Numbered from the stretch's first letter, positions 36,585 to 47,609 are shown. The stretch: DNA of 64,000 nucleotides from Bacillus sp. RO1 (GCF_012524115.1 NZ_JAAZWB010000083.1:28318-92317); one strand, 5' to 3'. The notes: a model not told the origin generated them from the letters alone. A program made the numbers and translations.

Positions 36585-37772
36585 TTATAAACTATCTAAT
36601 GCTTTTTTCAGGTCTTGCCAGATGTCTTCTTTTCCTTCTAGGCCGACTGAGAGGCGAAGTAGACTGTCTGTTATCCCCATGAGTTCTCTGTTTTCTTTTG
36701 GTACAACCGCATGGGTCATCGTAGCCGGATGCTGTATCAAGGTTTCCGCATCCCCTAGACTTACTGCAATTTTAATCAGCTGCAATTCATTTAATAGTCT
36801 TTGAGCTTCCTCTTTTCCACCTTTAATGGTAAAAGAAATAAGCCCCCCACCTTTTTTCATCTGTTTTTGCATGATTGGATATGCTTCACTCTTCTTATCA
36901 CCTGGATAAAAAACCTTTTCCACAATAGGATGTGCTTCTAATTGTTCAAAAATGTATTCGGCATTATCACAATGGCGGTCCAAGCGGACGTGCAAAGTCT
37001 TCAGGCCACGAATCAGTAACCACGCATCAAACGGAGACATGACCCCACCAATATCTTTCAATGTAGTCATGGATATTTCTGTAATCATCTCTTTAGAACC
37101 GACAATCAAACCAGCGATCACATCCCCATGTCCGCCAATGTACTTAGTCGCGCTGTGAATCACAATATCACAGCCTAGATCTAGCGGCTTCTGCAAATAA
37201 GGAGAGCAGAAAGTATTATCAACGACTACCTTAATATTTTTCTCTTTAGCTATGGAAACGATAAGTTCCAAGTCTATTAATGCCATGGTCGGATTGATTG
37301 GTGTTTCCACATAGATGCATGTCGTCTCTGGTTGGATGGCTTCTATGATTTCCGTTTCTGTCTGCATCGTACAAAAGCTATGTGACACATTATATTTATC
37401 TTTCAATAATTGTAATAGTCCAAACGTGCATCCATAAATCCCTTGTGAACAAAGGATGTGGTCGTTGCTTTTCGTTAAGGCAATCAATACAGCGGAAACT
37501 GCCGCCATACCCGATCCGAATGCAAGACCTGCTTCACCGTTTTCAAGGGAGGCTATCCGCTCTTCTAGCATTTTTACTGTTGGATTTCCAAGTCTTGAAT
37601 AAATGTAGCCCTCTTCTTCTCCTGCAAACCTGTTTTCCCCTTGTTGTGCCGTTTGAAAGGAAAAAGTAGAAGTTTGAAAGATTGGCGGTGCCAAGCTTCC
37701 TTGATAAATGGAACTATCATATCCATGATGAATAACTTCCGTCTCAAACTGCTGTTTTTTCTGCTTATCCAT
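36585..37772 (-). CDS. megL: methionine gamma-lyase (Cys/Met metabolism PLP enzyme)
   Basis: PLP enzyme of 395 residues. The PLP Lys is in IVIHSATKYIGGHGD near 210; YSRLGNPT and GSGMAAVSA are cofactor loops. The active-site Cys of methionine gamma-lyase is present in IYGCTFGLL, where cystathionine lyases usually have another residue, so I favour breakdown of methionine to methanethiol, 2-oxobutyrate and ammonia. Cystathionine gamma-lyase remains an alternative. The ATG at 37772 follows GAAGGGAG; a nine-codon extension lies upstream. Not in this place in B. subtilis as I recall, so likely an insertion bounded by repeat copy 9. Confidence 0.82.
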   Translation of the reverse strand: MDKQKKQQFETEVIHHGYDSSIYQGSLAPPIFQTSTFSFQTAQQGENRFAGEEEGYIYSRLGNPTVKMLEERIASLENGEAGLAFGSGMAAVSAVLIALTKSNDHILCSQGIYGCTFGLLQLLKDKYNVSHSFCTMQTETEIIEAIQPETTCIYVETPINPTMALIDLELIVSIAKEKNIKVVVDNTFCSPYLQKPLDLGCDIVIHSATKYIGGHGDVIAGLIVGSKEMITEISMTTLKDIGGVMSPFDAWLLIRGLKTLHVRLDRHCDNAEYIFEQLEAHPIVEKVFYPGDKKSEAYPIMQKQMKKGGGLISFTIKGGKEEAQRLLNELQLIKIAVSLGDAETLIQHPATMTHAVVPKENRELMGITDSLLRLSVGLEGKEDIWQDLKKALDSL

Positions 37773-37880
37773 AAAAATTTCTCCCTTCCAATTTCCCATC
37801 CATTACTAGCATATGGCAAACGACAGAAAAATGAAAGCGTTTTCTTTAATGGTCGCAAAAATTATTCCAGAATGTATAAA

Positions 37881-37905
37881 CCCTTCATCTGTAACAGATG
37901 AAGGG
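37881..37905 (-). terminator. hairpin downstream of dgcP
   Basis: CCCTTCATCTG taa CAGATGAAGGG is a perfect 11-bp stem with a 3-nt loop; only a weak T run follows on the minus strand. Confidence 0.7.
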
Positions 37906-37914
37906 AGTGTGTCA

Positions 37915-39720
37915 TTAGCTTTTAACCTTTTTACTTGTTTCAGAAAAACCTTCTATAAATAATTGGTCTTTCCCTTGATCCTTCGCTTTATATAGGGCAT
38001 AGTCCGCTCTGTGAAAGAGGTCCCTCGGTGAATCCTGAGTATTCTTGTTCCAAAATGAAATTCCACATGAAACCGTTACTCCCGGATTCGTCTGTCCCCT
38101 AATTTTTTCTATAATTCTAAGGACTATACTTTCCCCTAATTTCAAATCTACTTTAGGTAAATAAATGGCAAGTTCTTCTCCACCCCATCTTGCTCCGATA
38201 TCGGTCTCCCTGATATTTCCCTTTATAATATCGGCGACCTGGATGAGGATTTTATCTCCTACCTGATGGCCAAACGTGTCATTTACAATTTTAAAGTCAT
38301 CGATATCTAAAAGAATGAATGTCCCAAAGGAGTCATTTTTCATTGATTTCTCTATTTTATCATCCAAATATTTTCTGGAATAAAGTTTTGTCAGATAATC
38401 GGTTATCACATATTTCTCCAATTCTTCCCGTAGCATGGAGTTATTAAAAGCCAAAGTCGAATGGTGAATAAGTGACTGCAAGAGCTTAAATTGTTCAAAG
38501 CTGAAAAAATACGGCAAGGGATGTGTCACTACACAAGCCCCTCTCCCCCCATTTGGTATGAGCATGGGGATCACCATGCAAGAACAGAAGGGAAGGTCCG
38601 ATAAACGTTTATGTACACGAAGATCTCCAATAAAAAGAGGTTCCTCATCGGAATATAAAAACTCCTTCATATGCAGAAGATATTCTTCTATGTCATGTTG
38701 CTGAAAGAATTTTGTTGAACCTGGCAAAATCTCCGTACCTGTTTCTTGATAAAAAACGAATGCTACTTCTTTTGCATGAAAGGACTGAAGAATTTTTTTC
38801 ACCATAAAGGAGGTCACTTCGGTTAGCCTTAAGTTTGTATTCAATTGATGGGAGGTTTCATTGATAAGTTGCAAATCAGATATAACCTGCTTGGATTGCT
38901 CATAAAGTTGCGTATTCTCGAGTGCTGCACCTGTTTCGTCTGCTAGTAGTTTAATGAACTTTATTTCTGATTCAGGAAGTGTCGCAGCATCTAACGAAAT
39001 GATCTGCATGACACCATATACCCCTTGTCCTCCCTTTATAGGGATATAGATATTCGCCCTTCTATCTTTAATGGAATTTTCATATTGAACCTCTCCTGTC
39101 ACATAGGCATTCATGGCACAAATATTGTTATCTTCAAAATCCAATTTTTTAATGGGCAGATGCTTAAGATCATCATTATCTGAAGTAAGTAAAAGAAGGT
39201 AAGAAAAGTCCTCATACATTCTTTGTAACAATTTAATCACTTCAGATAGTATACCTTCTACCTTCATAGCTGAATGAAATTTAGAAGTGATGGTGTACAA
39301 TTCTTGATATTGTTTTTCTTCATTTCTTTTATGTATGTATTCATTATAATGTTGAAAAATAATTGAGAGTTCTTTTGACATTTGATTGAAGCTATCTAGT
39401 GGAAGAGGTACAGGAGAATGAAAATGCAGGTCTATTTTGCCTATAGCATGTTCCTCATCAAAAAGAGGAATGATAACATTTTCCACATCACTACCTTCAC
39501 CTGAATGAATAGTATAGGAGATTGCCTGCTCACAAATAATAGATTGGTTTTGTGAAAGAAGCTCCCCTTTCAACGTTACTATAGCCTGTTCTGCTTGGAG
39601 TTCTTCTTTCAATAACAGCTGTAACTGTGTGAGAAAAGTAGTTTGTGTAAGATCTGAAGACGAAAGGAAAAAATCAAATATTCTGCTTTTAATTTCGAGC
39701 ATTTTGTTATTGGATTCCAT
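37915..39720 (-). CDS. dgcP: GAF-GGDEF diguanylate cyclase DgcP (YtrP)
   Basis: Protein of 601 residues. GAF-like sensory domains occupy roughly 1-430, and the GGDEF domain about 440-595. The catalytic loop reads RWGGEELAIYL, an active GGEEL variant, and the inhibitory I-site RETD lies five residues earlier, so product feedback is expected. It makes c-di-GMP, which in Bacillus lowers swarming motility. The ATG at 39720 is spaced 8-9 nt from AAAGGTG. It is next to rpsD in B. subtilis too. The MotPS stator in this window could be an indirect target. Confidence 0.9.
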   Translation of the reverse strand: MESNNKMLEIKSRIFDFFLSSSDLTQTTFLTQLQLLLKEELQAEQAIVTLKGELLSQNQSIICEQAISYTIHSGEGSDVENVIIPLFDEEHAIGKIDLHFHSPVPLPLDSFNQMSKELSIIFQHYNEYIHKRNEEKQYQELYTITSKFHSAMKVEGILSEVIKLLQRMYEDFSYLLLLTSDNDDLKHLPIKKLDFEDNNICAMNAYVTGEVQYENSIKDRRANIYIPIKGGQGVYGVMQIISLDAATLPESEIKFIKLLADETGAALENTQLYEQSKQVISDLQLINETSHQLNTNLRLTEVTSFMVKKILQSFHAKEVAFVFYQETGTEILPGSTKFFQQHDIEEYLLHMKEFLYSDEEPLFIGDLRVHKRLSDLPFCSCMVIPMLIPNGGRGACVVTHPLPYFFSFEQFKLLQSLIHHSTLAFNNSMLREELEKYVITDYLTKLYSRKYLDDKIEKSMKNDSFGTFILLDIDDFKIVNDTFGHQVGDKILIQVADIIKGNIRETDIGARWGGEELAIYLPKVDLKLGESIVLRIIEKIRGQTNPGVTVSCGISFWNKNTQDSPRDLFHRADYALYKAKDQGKDQLFIEGFSETSKKVKS

Positions 39721-39790
39721 TTTTTTCACCTTTTATATTACTTATTACCTATATTATAACGGTAATAGGTAACATTTTCCTAGTATTATT

Positions 39791-40408
39791 TTACGGAACT
39801 AATAAAATCGTGTCTTTTTCAAATAAAACAAACCAAAGATCTTTTTGTCCAGAAAGTCGAACAACGGACAATGGTTCTTTATCAAGTTCCTTTTTTAGTA
39901 TTGTTCCATCTTCATTATGAATCTGTAATTCATACCGTTTAGAATCTACTTCATTTATATCCACTGAAAATGTCAGTTCTTCATTATTAATATGTTGTTC
40001 TTGCCTTTTCACTTGTTTCAGCTGTGAATCATAATAGGTCCAGGTGTTGTCTGTCTTCAGCCAAACCCCATCAGAGACTTCATCCCGTTTTATATCGGTC
40101 GGCGTCTCTTCTAATTTCACGGCGTACTGAGTTTCAAAGCGATAGTTGTTTTCGATGTCTACTTTATAAATAATTAGCATAGGTTGATTTTCATGTTCTT
40201 TTACCATGGCTAGCATTGGAGAATGATGTTGGAAATCCATTTCTTGAAGAACGACAGCCAATTGTTTTACCTGTTGTTGTTCTGGTTGAACAACAACCTC
40301 TTCGTTAGTTGAAGTATATTGACTTACAAATAAATAGAGTGTTACCGCAGCAATTGCTGAAATGATGCTGAATCGGATCAATTTTTCCTTGCCTGTTTCT
40401 TTATACAT
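39791..40408 (-). CDS. membrane-anchored protein of unknown function upstream of dgcP
   Basis: Protein of 205 residues. One N-terminal membrane segment (FSIISAIAAVTLYLFVS, about 13-29) is followed by an extracytoplasmic beta-rich domain without cysteines or lipobox. AAGGTGG best serves the ATG at 40408, 7 nt away, rather than 40414. It is 70 bp upstream of dgcP on the same strand, possibly co-transcribed. I recognise no family. Confidence 0.75.
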   Translation of the reverse strand: MYKETGKEKLIRFSIISAIAAVTLYLFVSQYTSTNEEVVVQPEQQQVKQLAVVLQEMDFQHHSPMLAMVKEHENQPMLIIYKVDIENNYRFETQYAVKLEETPTDIKRDEVSDGVWLKTDNTWTYYDSQLKQVKRQEQHINNEELTFSVDINEVDSKRYELQIHNEDGTILKKELDKEPLSVVRLSGQKDLWFVLFEKDTILLVP

Positions 40409-40518
40409 CTTCATTCCACCTTGAAATAATTCTGAAAAAATTATATCATAAACATCTGCTACTTTATCCTATTTAATAGTCCGCTTTTTTTAAGTCCCCA
40501 ACCTTTTCTAAACTATCC

Positions 40519-40548
40519 TTGACTTCTTATCCTTTTTTCCGATATAAT
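40519..40548 (+). promoter_or_regulatory. sigma-A promoter of rpsD
   Basis: TTGACT (40519-40524), 18 bp, TATAAT (40543-40548). Confidence 0.75.
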
Positions 40549-40555
40549 AGCCTTT

Positions 40556-40742
40556 GTGTAAAATATTGCAGCCTATGTGGTATGCTATGTTGATTCATTT
40601 TGTTCCCCGTAACAACTTTACGGAGGTGTATCGTGTAACTCTTTGCTGCAGAGCGAGGATACATGAAAACAAAATGGTCAAGTAGATGAGTCACATCTGT
40701 TATTATTTTACAACAAATAATAACACGAAGGAGGAGTCATTC
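40556..40742 (+). promoter_or_regulatory. long rpsD leader, probable S4 autoregulatory region
   Basis: About 190 nt separate the promoter from the rpsD start. It includes the hairpin GTTATTATTttacaacaAATAATAAC just before AAGGAGGAG. B. subtilis rpsD has an S4-binding leader of this kind; equivalence is inferred from length and position, not from matched structure. Confidence 0.55.
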
Positions 40743-41345
40743 ATGGCTCGTTATACAGGTCCAAGTTGGAAACTCTCTCGCCGTCTAGGCATTTCATTAA
40801 GCGGTACAGGTAAAGAATTAGAAAAGCGTCCTTACGCACCAGGACAACACGGTCCTAACCAACGTAAAAAGCTTTCTGAGTACGGCTTACAATTACAAGA
40901 AAAACAAAAATTACGTCACATGTACGGCGTAAATGAGCGTCAATTCCGTAGCATTTTCGATGCTGCTGGTAAAATGCAAGGTAAGCACGGTGAAAACTTC
41001 ATGATTCTTTTAGAATCTCGTTTAGACAACCTAGTTTACCGTTTAGGTCTTGCTCGCACTCGTCGTGGAGCTCGTCAATTAGTTAACCACGGTCACATCA
41101 CGGTTGATGGATCTCGCGTAGATATCCCATCTTTCCGCGTTAAGCCTGGTCAAGTAATCGCAGTTCGCGAAAAATCTCGCAACCTAAGCTCTGTTAAGGA
41201 ATCTGTAGAAGTAAACAACTTCGTACCAGAATACCTAACTTTCACTGCTGACGCTTTAGAAGGTACGTTCACTCGTTTACCTGAGCGCTCTGAATTAGCT
41301 GCTGAAATCAATGAAGCACTAATCGTTGAGTTCTACTCTCGTTAA
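40743..41345 (+). CDS. rpsD: 30S ribosomal protein S4
   Basis: Primary 16S rRNA-binding protein of 200 residues. N-terminal [20 protein letters not shown] and the S4 domain (about 92-155: [20 protein letters not shown], then HGHITVDG) are complete. The ATG at 40743 has AAGGAGGAG; upstream codons in frame are leader. Codon use is strongly biased as expected for a ribosomal gene. It is a solitary transcription unit. Confidence 0.99.
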   Translation: MARYTGPSWKLSRRLGISLSGTGKELEKRPYAPGQHGPNQRKKLSEYGLQLQEKQKLRHMYGVNERQFRSIFDAAGKMQGKHGENFMILLESRLDNLVYRLGLARTRRGARQLVNHGHITVDGSRVDIPSFRVKPGQVIAVREKSRNLSSVKESVEVNNFVPEYLTFTADALEGTFTRLPERSELAAEINEALIVEFYSR

Positions 41346-41359
41346 TAGTGATGACCTAG

Positions 41360-41393
41360 AAAACAGGACGGAAAATTCCGTCCTGTTTTTTTT
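41360..41393. terminator. terminator of rpsD
   Basis: AAAACAGGACGGAA and TTCCGTCCTGTTTT form a 14-bp stem, followed by T residues. Can also end the convergent GNAT gene. Confidence 0.92.
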
Positions 41394-42057
41394 ATGGTCC
41401 AAAAGGATTTTTCCATTCCATCAACGTGGCATGGTTGCATGAGTCTTCGTCTTCGAGGTAGTTTTTGACCACTTTTACAGGGGTTCGTCCACAGTGCAAG
41501 AGGAAAGAAATAACGGGGTCTTTGATGTCGCCGTTAACCACTTTTTCTAGATAGCCTTCTGCTGACATTTCGTCCTTATACTTATGATAGTGCGGCATCC
41601 TTCCTCCACCCAATAAACGTTCCATCCCCAGCTGAATGACCACTTCATACATGGATTGCATGAGCCACTTTCCAAGTCCAAGCTTTCTGTAAGCTGGACT
41701 GACGCTAATATCCACTACATACAAAGTGTTGCCTTCAGACTGGTGGTTACGAATATAGCCGTTATCCGTAATTTGTTCCCAACTATGATCAGGCTCACCG
41801 GGAGTGTAGTTTACACGCAAACCAGTCATGGAGCCAGCAATTTCCCCATCAATTTCTACACAAAGTGATCCGTCCGGAAACAAATCCACATGATTCTTTA
41901 GCTGTTCCTCATTCCACCACAGCTCTGATGGAAAAGGTGGCGGAAAACATTCCTGCTGTACGCGGATTAATTGAGCAAAGTCCTTTTCCCGATAATTTCG
42001 GATAATAGCTTTAACCGGCTTGTCTTTATCAAAAACATAAACCTCTTTTTGAAACAA
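41392..42057 (-). CDS. GNAT-family N-acetyltransferase
   Basis: Protein of 221 residues. Acetyl-CoA-binding motif A is VSPAYRKLGLGKWLMQSMYE near 126, preceded by the beta-strand TLYVVDISV. The larger-than-usual size and HYHKYKDEMSAEGYLEKVV in the C-terminal third suggest a small-molecule acetyltransferase; the substrate is unknown. The start is TTG at 42057, with GGAGGG 7 nt upstream. Between rpsD and the 52-bp array; not clearly part of an operon. Confidence 0.83.
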   Translation of the reverse strand: MFQKEVYVFDKDKPVKAIIRNYREKDFAQLIRVQQECFPPPFPSELWWNEEQLKNHVDLFPDGSLCVEIDGEIAGSMTGLRVNYTPGEPDHSWEQITDNGYIRNHQSEGNTLYVVDISVSPAYRKLGLGKWLMQSMYEVVIQLGMERLLGGGRMPHYHKYKDEMSAEGYLEKVVNGDIKDPVISFLLHCGRTPVKVVKNYLEDEDSCNHATLMEWKNPFGP

Positions 42058-42168
42058 TACCCATCCCTCCTAAAGGTTTCTCCACATACAACTAAGTTTA
42101 CCACCTATTAAGCTAGAGGGTGAAAAAAAATGGCTGATTTTTCATGTTAGCGATTACTGATACTTCTA

Positions 42169-42792
42169 TGAAGACTTCCCTCACTCTATTTGCATGTCCT
42201 GGACGTCTTCATACCGTTCATGAAGACTTCTCTCACTCCATTTTCACGACACGGGCGTCTTCATACCGTCCATGAAGACTTCTCTCACTCCATTTGCATG
42301 TCCTGGAGGTCTTCATACCGTTCATGAAGACTTCTCTCACTCCATTTTCACGACACGGGCGTCTTCATACCGTCCATGAAGACCTCTCTCACTCTATTTG
42401 CATGTCCTGGACGTCTTCATACCGTTCATGAAGACTTCTCTCACTCCATTTTCACGACACGGGCGTCTTCATACCGTCCATGAAGACCTCTCTCACTCCA
42501 TTTTCACGACACGGGCGTCTTCATACCGTCCATGAAGACCTCTCTCACTCCATTTTCACGACACGGACGTCTTCATACCGTCCATGAAGACCTCTCTCAC
42601 TCTATTTTCACGACACGGACGTCTTCATACCGTCCATGAAGACCTCTCTGACTCCATTTTCACGACACGGACGTCTTCATACCGTCCATGAAGACCTCTC
42701 TCACTCTATTTGCATGTCCTGGAGGTCTTCATACCGTTCATGAAGACTTCTCTCACTCCATTCCGGCTTAACTGAGGTCTTCATCAAGAAAG
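42169..42792. repeat. 52-bp tandem array, locus 1: 12 units without length variation
   Basis: TGAAGAC starts at 42169 and then every 52 bp to 42741. Two subtypes alternate: A with TTTGCATGTCCTGGACG and B with TTTTCACGACACGGGCG, in the order A B A B A B B B B B A then a divergent last unit. Each junction forms GTCTTCAT n7 ATGAAGAC, an 8-bp hairpin. It fills the 800-bp gap between the GNAT and tyrS genes; no gene is there. Confidence 0.97.
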
Positions 42793-42815
42793 TTTGCGCT
42801 AATTTCCTACCACGC

Positions 42816-42842
42816 AAAAAAAGACTGCCCAAACGGACAGTC
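42816..42842 (-). terminator. terminator of tyrS
   Basis: GACTGTCC and GGGCAGTC pair on the minus strand with a short loop and seven T residues following. Confidence 0.8.
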
Positions 42843-42853
42843 CTCACAAGAGA

Positions 42854-44128
<1,275 letters not shown>

Positions 44129-44165
44129 TTATGTTGCTTTATTATATATAATTAAGCGGATTACT

Positions 44166-44216
44166 TAGCTGATGCTCGGCGCAAAAAGCGAAGCCGTTTG
44201 TGGAGAGCATCAGCTA
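44166..44216 (-). repeat. truncated copy of the dispersed palindromic element in the tyrS leader
   Basis: TAGCTGATGCTC and GAGCATCAGCTA form a perfect 12-bp inverted repeat. The interior, read on the minus strand as TCCACAAACGGCTTCGC then TTTTTGCG, matches the left part of copies 1 and 3. It lies between the T-box terminator and the tyrS ribosome-binding site. Confidence 0.6.
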
Positions 44217-44237
44217 TGTTAAGCAGTACCTGAACAC

Positions 44238-44500
44238 AAAAAAACCCATCCCTCCTATAAAAGAAGGGACGAGTTTATACGCGGTACCACCCTAATTGAA
44301 AAGCAGACAAAGCCGCTTTCCCACTCAAAAATGTAACGGTTCTCACCGTCTCCTGCTACTAAGCCAAGGTGCGGCCGTTCCCAAAAGATGCTCGAGGAGG
44401 TAATTCATTCAAATAGGTGTACTGATTCTCACCAACCATCAGCTCTCTTTAAGCATGCCTATTTGTACTACTTATTCCTTTCTTAGCACATTCTATAACT
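44238..44500 (-). promoter_or_regulatory. tyrosine T-box leader of tyrS
   Basis: The T-box sequence AGGGTGGTACCGCG is read on the minus strand at 44280-44293. In stem I, GAGAATCAGTACACC holds a TAC (tyrosine) specifier at 44419-44421. A terminator stem (44239-44275, CTCGTCCCTTC with GAGGGATGGG, then T7) ends it. Uncharged tRNA-Tyr should stabilise the antiterminator and allow tyrS transcription. Confidence 0.93.
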
Positions 44501-44651
44501 AATCAAAAATTTATATAAAGTCTTTTTACCATAAAAAAGCGTATCATGTCAACAGAAACATAAAGAAAATTTTGGAAGAAAACAAAAAGTTTGTCGCTAT
44601 AAAACCTCAATATGCTATAATTAGTATGATTTGCCGGGGGGTAGATAAAAT

Positions 44652-47609
44652 ATGTCAAACTACGACAAGTTCAAAGAAAAATCACAGACCTTTTTTCAAT
44701 TTTTCATAAATAATAAGACGAAAAAAGGCGCCAACATTACATATTTAGTAGTGTGGAATCTCATTCTTGTTTTTCTCGTTATCGGAGTAATCGGGGTGTC
44801 ATTTGCTGGCGGTGCAGGTGCGGGTTATTTTGCAGCACTCGTCAAAGAAGAACCCATTCGTTCTTACGAAGATTTGAGAAAAAACATTTACAACTACGAA
44901 GAATCTACAGAAATGTATTTTGCCAATGACGTTTATTTAGGAAAATATCGTGCAGATCTACTTCGTGAAGAAGTGTCCCTGGATAACGTATCAGAGCATT
45001 TAATTAACGCACTTGTCTCAACAGAAGATGAATACTTCTATGAACATGAAGGGGTCGTACCAAAAGCCATCGTTCGTGCCCTTGTTCAGGAAGTAACAAA
45101 TTCCGCCAACCAAACTGGTGGAAGTACGTTAACACAACAGTTGATCAAGAATCAAATTTTAACAAATGATGTCTCTTTTGATCGAAAAGCAAAAGAGATA
45201 CTCCTCGCCCTTCGCCTGGAGAACTATTTCTCGAAAGAAGAGATACTTGAAGCATACCTAAATGTTTCACCTTTTGGTAGGGATTCAAACGGTAGAAACA
45301 TTGCCGGAGCTCAGACAGCAGCAGAGGGGATTTTTGGTGTTGACATCAGTGAATTGTCCATTCCACAAGCTGCCTTTATTGCTGGACTTCCACAAAGCCC
45401 ATTTGCCTATACTCCTTTTACTCGTTCAGCGGAAGTGAAAACTCCTGAAGGACTGGAACCAGGTCTCGATAGAATGAGATATGTACTTCACCGTATGCAC
45501 GCAATGGGACATATTGATGATAATCAGTATGAAGAGGCACTCGCTTATGACATCACAAAAGATCTAGCGGAGCCCACTAACAGTGCCATTGAAGAATACC
45601 CGTACGTAGCATTCGAGATTGAAGAACGTGCGCAAGAAATCATTGCAGAGCAACTGGCATTAAATGATGGCTACGAAAAAGAAGAGCTAGACAGTAACGA
45701 ACAATTACTTGGAGAATATTTGCAGTTGGCAGATACAACGCTTAGACAAAAGGGCTATGTAATCAAAACAACGATAGATAAAGACATTTATTCGAAAATG
45801 AGACAGATTACACAGGAGTTTCCTTACTTTAATGAAACAAAGGTGTATTCTTATGAAGAAGAGACTGACCCTGATACAGGAGAACTTGTAGCAAAAAACG
45901 CAGAACAAGTTGGCGCCTTGTTGATGAACAACAAAACTGGTGCAATAATCAGTTTTGTAGGAGGAAGAGATTTCAAAATCAAGGACTTAAACTTCGCCAC
46001 CAACACTTGGCGTCATAATGGGTCTACCATGAAGCCGTTACTTGGATATGCACCTGCATATGAAATGGGGACACTCCAACCAGGCAGCATACTTGCGGAT
46101 ACACCGTTGACCGTGCACCTTCCAGGACAAGATCCGTGGTCACCGAACAACTGGAATAATCAATTCAACGGTCTTCAAACTGTGCGTCAATCCGTGGCAC
46201 TTTCCCATAACTTAGCGGCTATCCGTGGATATATGGAAATTCTGCCTCAACGTCCGATGGAATACTTATTCAAACAAAACTTTACAAAACTAACCCAAGG
46301 GGATGCTGCAAACATCTCTGCAGTTCTTGGTTCACCATCTGTCGGGGTTAGCGTAGAAGAAAATACAGCAGGTTACGTTACCTTCGCAAACGGTGGGAAT
46401 TACGTTGAACCTTACTTAATTGAAAGTATTAAAACAAAAGATGGGGAAGTCATCTATGAGCATAAAGTAGAGCCTGTCGAGATTTATTCTCCTCAGACTG
46501 CATATTTAATGATAGATACTATGCGTGATACTTTTAGAAGGGGTACTGCAAACGTAGCAAGAGATCATATACAATTCAGTTCCGATTGGGCTGGAAAGAC
46601 CGGTACCACCCAGGATACACATGATATTTGGATGATGGGTTCTAATCCAAATATTACCTTTGGTCTATGGATGGGGTATGACGAGAGACATGTATTAAGG
46701 GCAAATAGTGGTAGAACTCCTACACAAAGAAGCCAAATACTATGGGCACAACTACTAAACGGTGCCTACGACATCAATCCGGAATTAATTGGCCCTTCCG
46801 GACAATTCCAAATGCCAGGCGGAATCGTTCGCCGCAGCTATTGTAAGCTGTCAGGTTTGTTACCATCCGATCTTTGCCAAAAAGCAGGCCTTGTTGGGGA
46901 AGACATTTTTAACGCAAAATATGCTCCAACGAAAACGGATGATAGTTTAACAACAGGGAAATATGTTCAAATTGGGGACATTGCTTATGCACCATTAAGT
47001 TCAACACCTTCCGAATTTGTTAAGGAAGGACCGATGATTAAACCGGATTTCTTGAAGAAACTTCAACTGGATAGCTTGGAAGAACTCGCTAAATACATGA
47101 AGGATAAAACTCTCTTTGATGGATTGACGGTACTTTCTGAGGATCCTCTGCCAGCTAACAGTTCGGCACCGAAACAAGTTGGTGGTGTGAACGTATCCGG
47201 CTCCACTTTAACATGGGCAGCAAGCTCACAAAAAGACGTTATTGGTTATTACGTTTACTATAAAGAAAACAGCGCTAGCTCCGCACGAAGAATTGCTTCC
47301 GTGCAAGCTGATGACAACATGAGCACCAAAATCTCTCAAAAATCCGGATTCTTCTACGTCACTGCAGTTAATGCCAGTGGTAAAGAATCTTCTCCATCCA
47401 GCTCAGCAAAGCTTGGAGATCCGGATAAAAAAGATGAACCAAAACCTAAGCCTAAGCCAAAACCGGATCCTAAACCACCTTCCAATGGTGGTGGCGGTAA
47501 TGACGATGGCGGTGAAAACGATGGTGGTGGAGATGACGACGGCGGTAACGGCGACGATAACTCTACAGATCCTCCACCAGATGATAGTGGAGACGACGGA
47601 GAAGATTAA
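44652..47609 (+). CDS. class A penicillin-binding protein with FN3 domain and acidic Gly/Asp tail
   Basis: Bifunctional peptidoglycan synthase of 985 residues. A membrane segment (about 28-60) precedes the glycosyltransferase domain (about 75-270: STEDEYFYEHEGV, GGSTLTQQLIKN), then the transpeptidase with SxxK in NGSTMKPLLGY near 459, SxN in ALSHNLAAI near 518 and KTG in AGKTGTTQDTHD near 647. An FN3-like domain (about 845-925) and a repeat tail (PKPKPKPKP, then Gly/Asp runs to the end) follow. It is divergent from tyrS. GGGGGGTA precedes the ATG. It is the PBP1A type common beside tyrS in non-subtilis bacilli. Confidence 0.94.
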   Translation: MSNYDKFKEKSQTFFQFFINNKTKKGANITYLVVWNLILVFLVIGVIGVSFAGGAGAGYFAALVKEEPIRSYEDLRKNIYNYEESTEMYFANDVYLGKYRADLLREEVSLDNVSEHLINALVSTEDEYFYEHEGVVPKAIVRALVQEVTNSANQTGGSTLTQQLIKNQILTNDVSFDRKAKEILLALRLENYFSKEEILEAYLNVSPFGRDSNGRNIAGAQTAAEGIFGVDISELSIPQAAFIAGLPQSPFAYTPFTRSAEVKTPEGLEPGLDRMRYVLHRMHAMGHIDDNQYEEALAYDITKDLAEPTNSAIEEYPYVAFEIEERAQEIIAEQLALNDGYEKEELDSNEQLLGEYLQLADTTLRQKGYVIKTTIDKDIYSKMRQITQEFPYFNETKVYSYEEETDPDTGELVAKNAEQVGALLMNNKTGAIISFVGGRDFKIKDLNFATNTWRHNGSTMKPLLGYAPAYEMGTLQPGSILADTPLTVHLPGQDPWSPNNWNNQFNGLQTVRQSVALSHNLAAIRGYMEILPQRPMEYLFKQNFTKLTQGDAANISAVLGSPSVGVSVEENTAGYVTFANGGNYVEPYLIESIKTKDGEVIYEHKVEPVEIYSPQTAYLMIDTMRDTFRRGTANVARDHIQFSSDWAGKTGTTQDTHDIWMMGSNPNITFGLWMGYDERHVLRANSGRTPTQRSQILWAQLLNGAYDINPELIGPSGQFQMPGGIVRRSYCKLSGLLPSDLCQKAGLVGEDIFNAKYAPTKTDDSLTTGKYVQIGDIAYAPLSSTPSEFVKEGPMIKPDFLKKLQLDSLEELAKYMKDKTLFDGLTVLSEDPLPANSSAPKQVGGVNVSGSTLTWAASSQKDVIGYYVYYKENSASSARRIASVQADDNMSTKISQKSGFFYVTAVNASGKESSPSSSAKLGDPDKKDEPKPKPKPKPDPKPPSNGGGGNDDGGENDGGGDDDGGNGDDNSTDPPPDDSGDDGED

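Noticed and set aside
42169..42792. CRISPR array
   Set aside because: Units are contiguous 52-bp repeats with no unique spacers, two alternating subtypes, and there are no cas genes.
44545..44600. defined promoter for the T-box transcript
   Set aside because: TTGACA is present on the minus strand (44547-44552 region) but no convincing -10 lies at 16-18 bp, so no coordinates are claimed.
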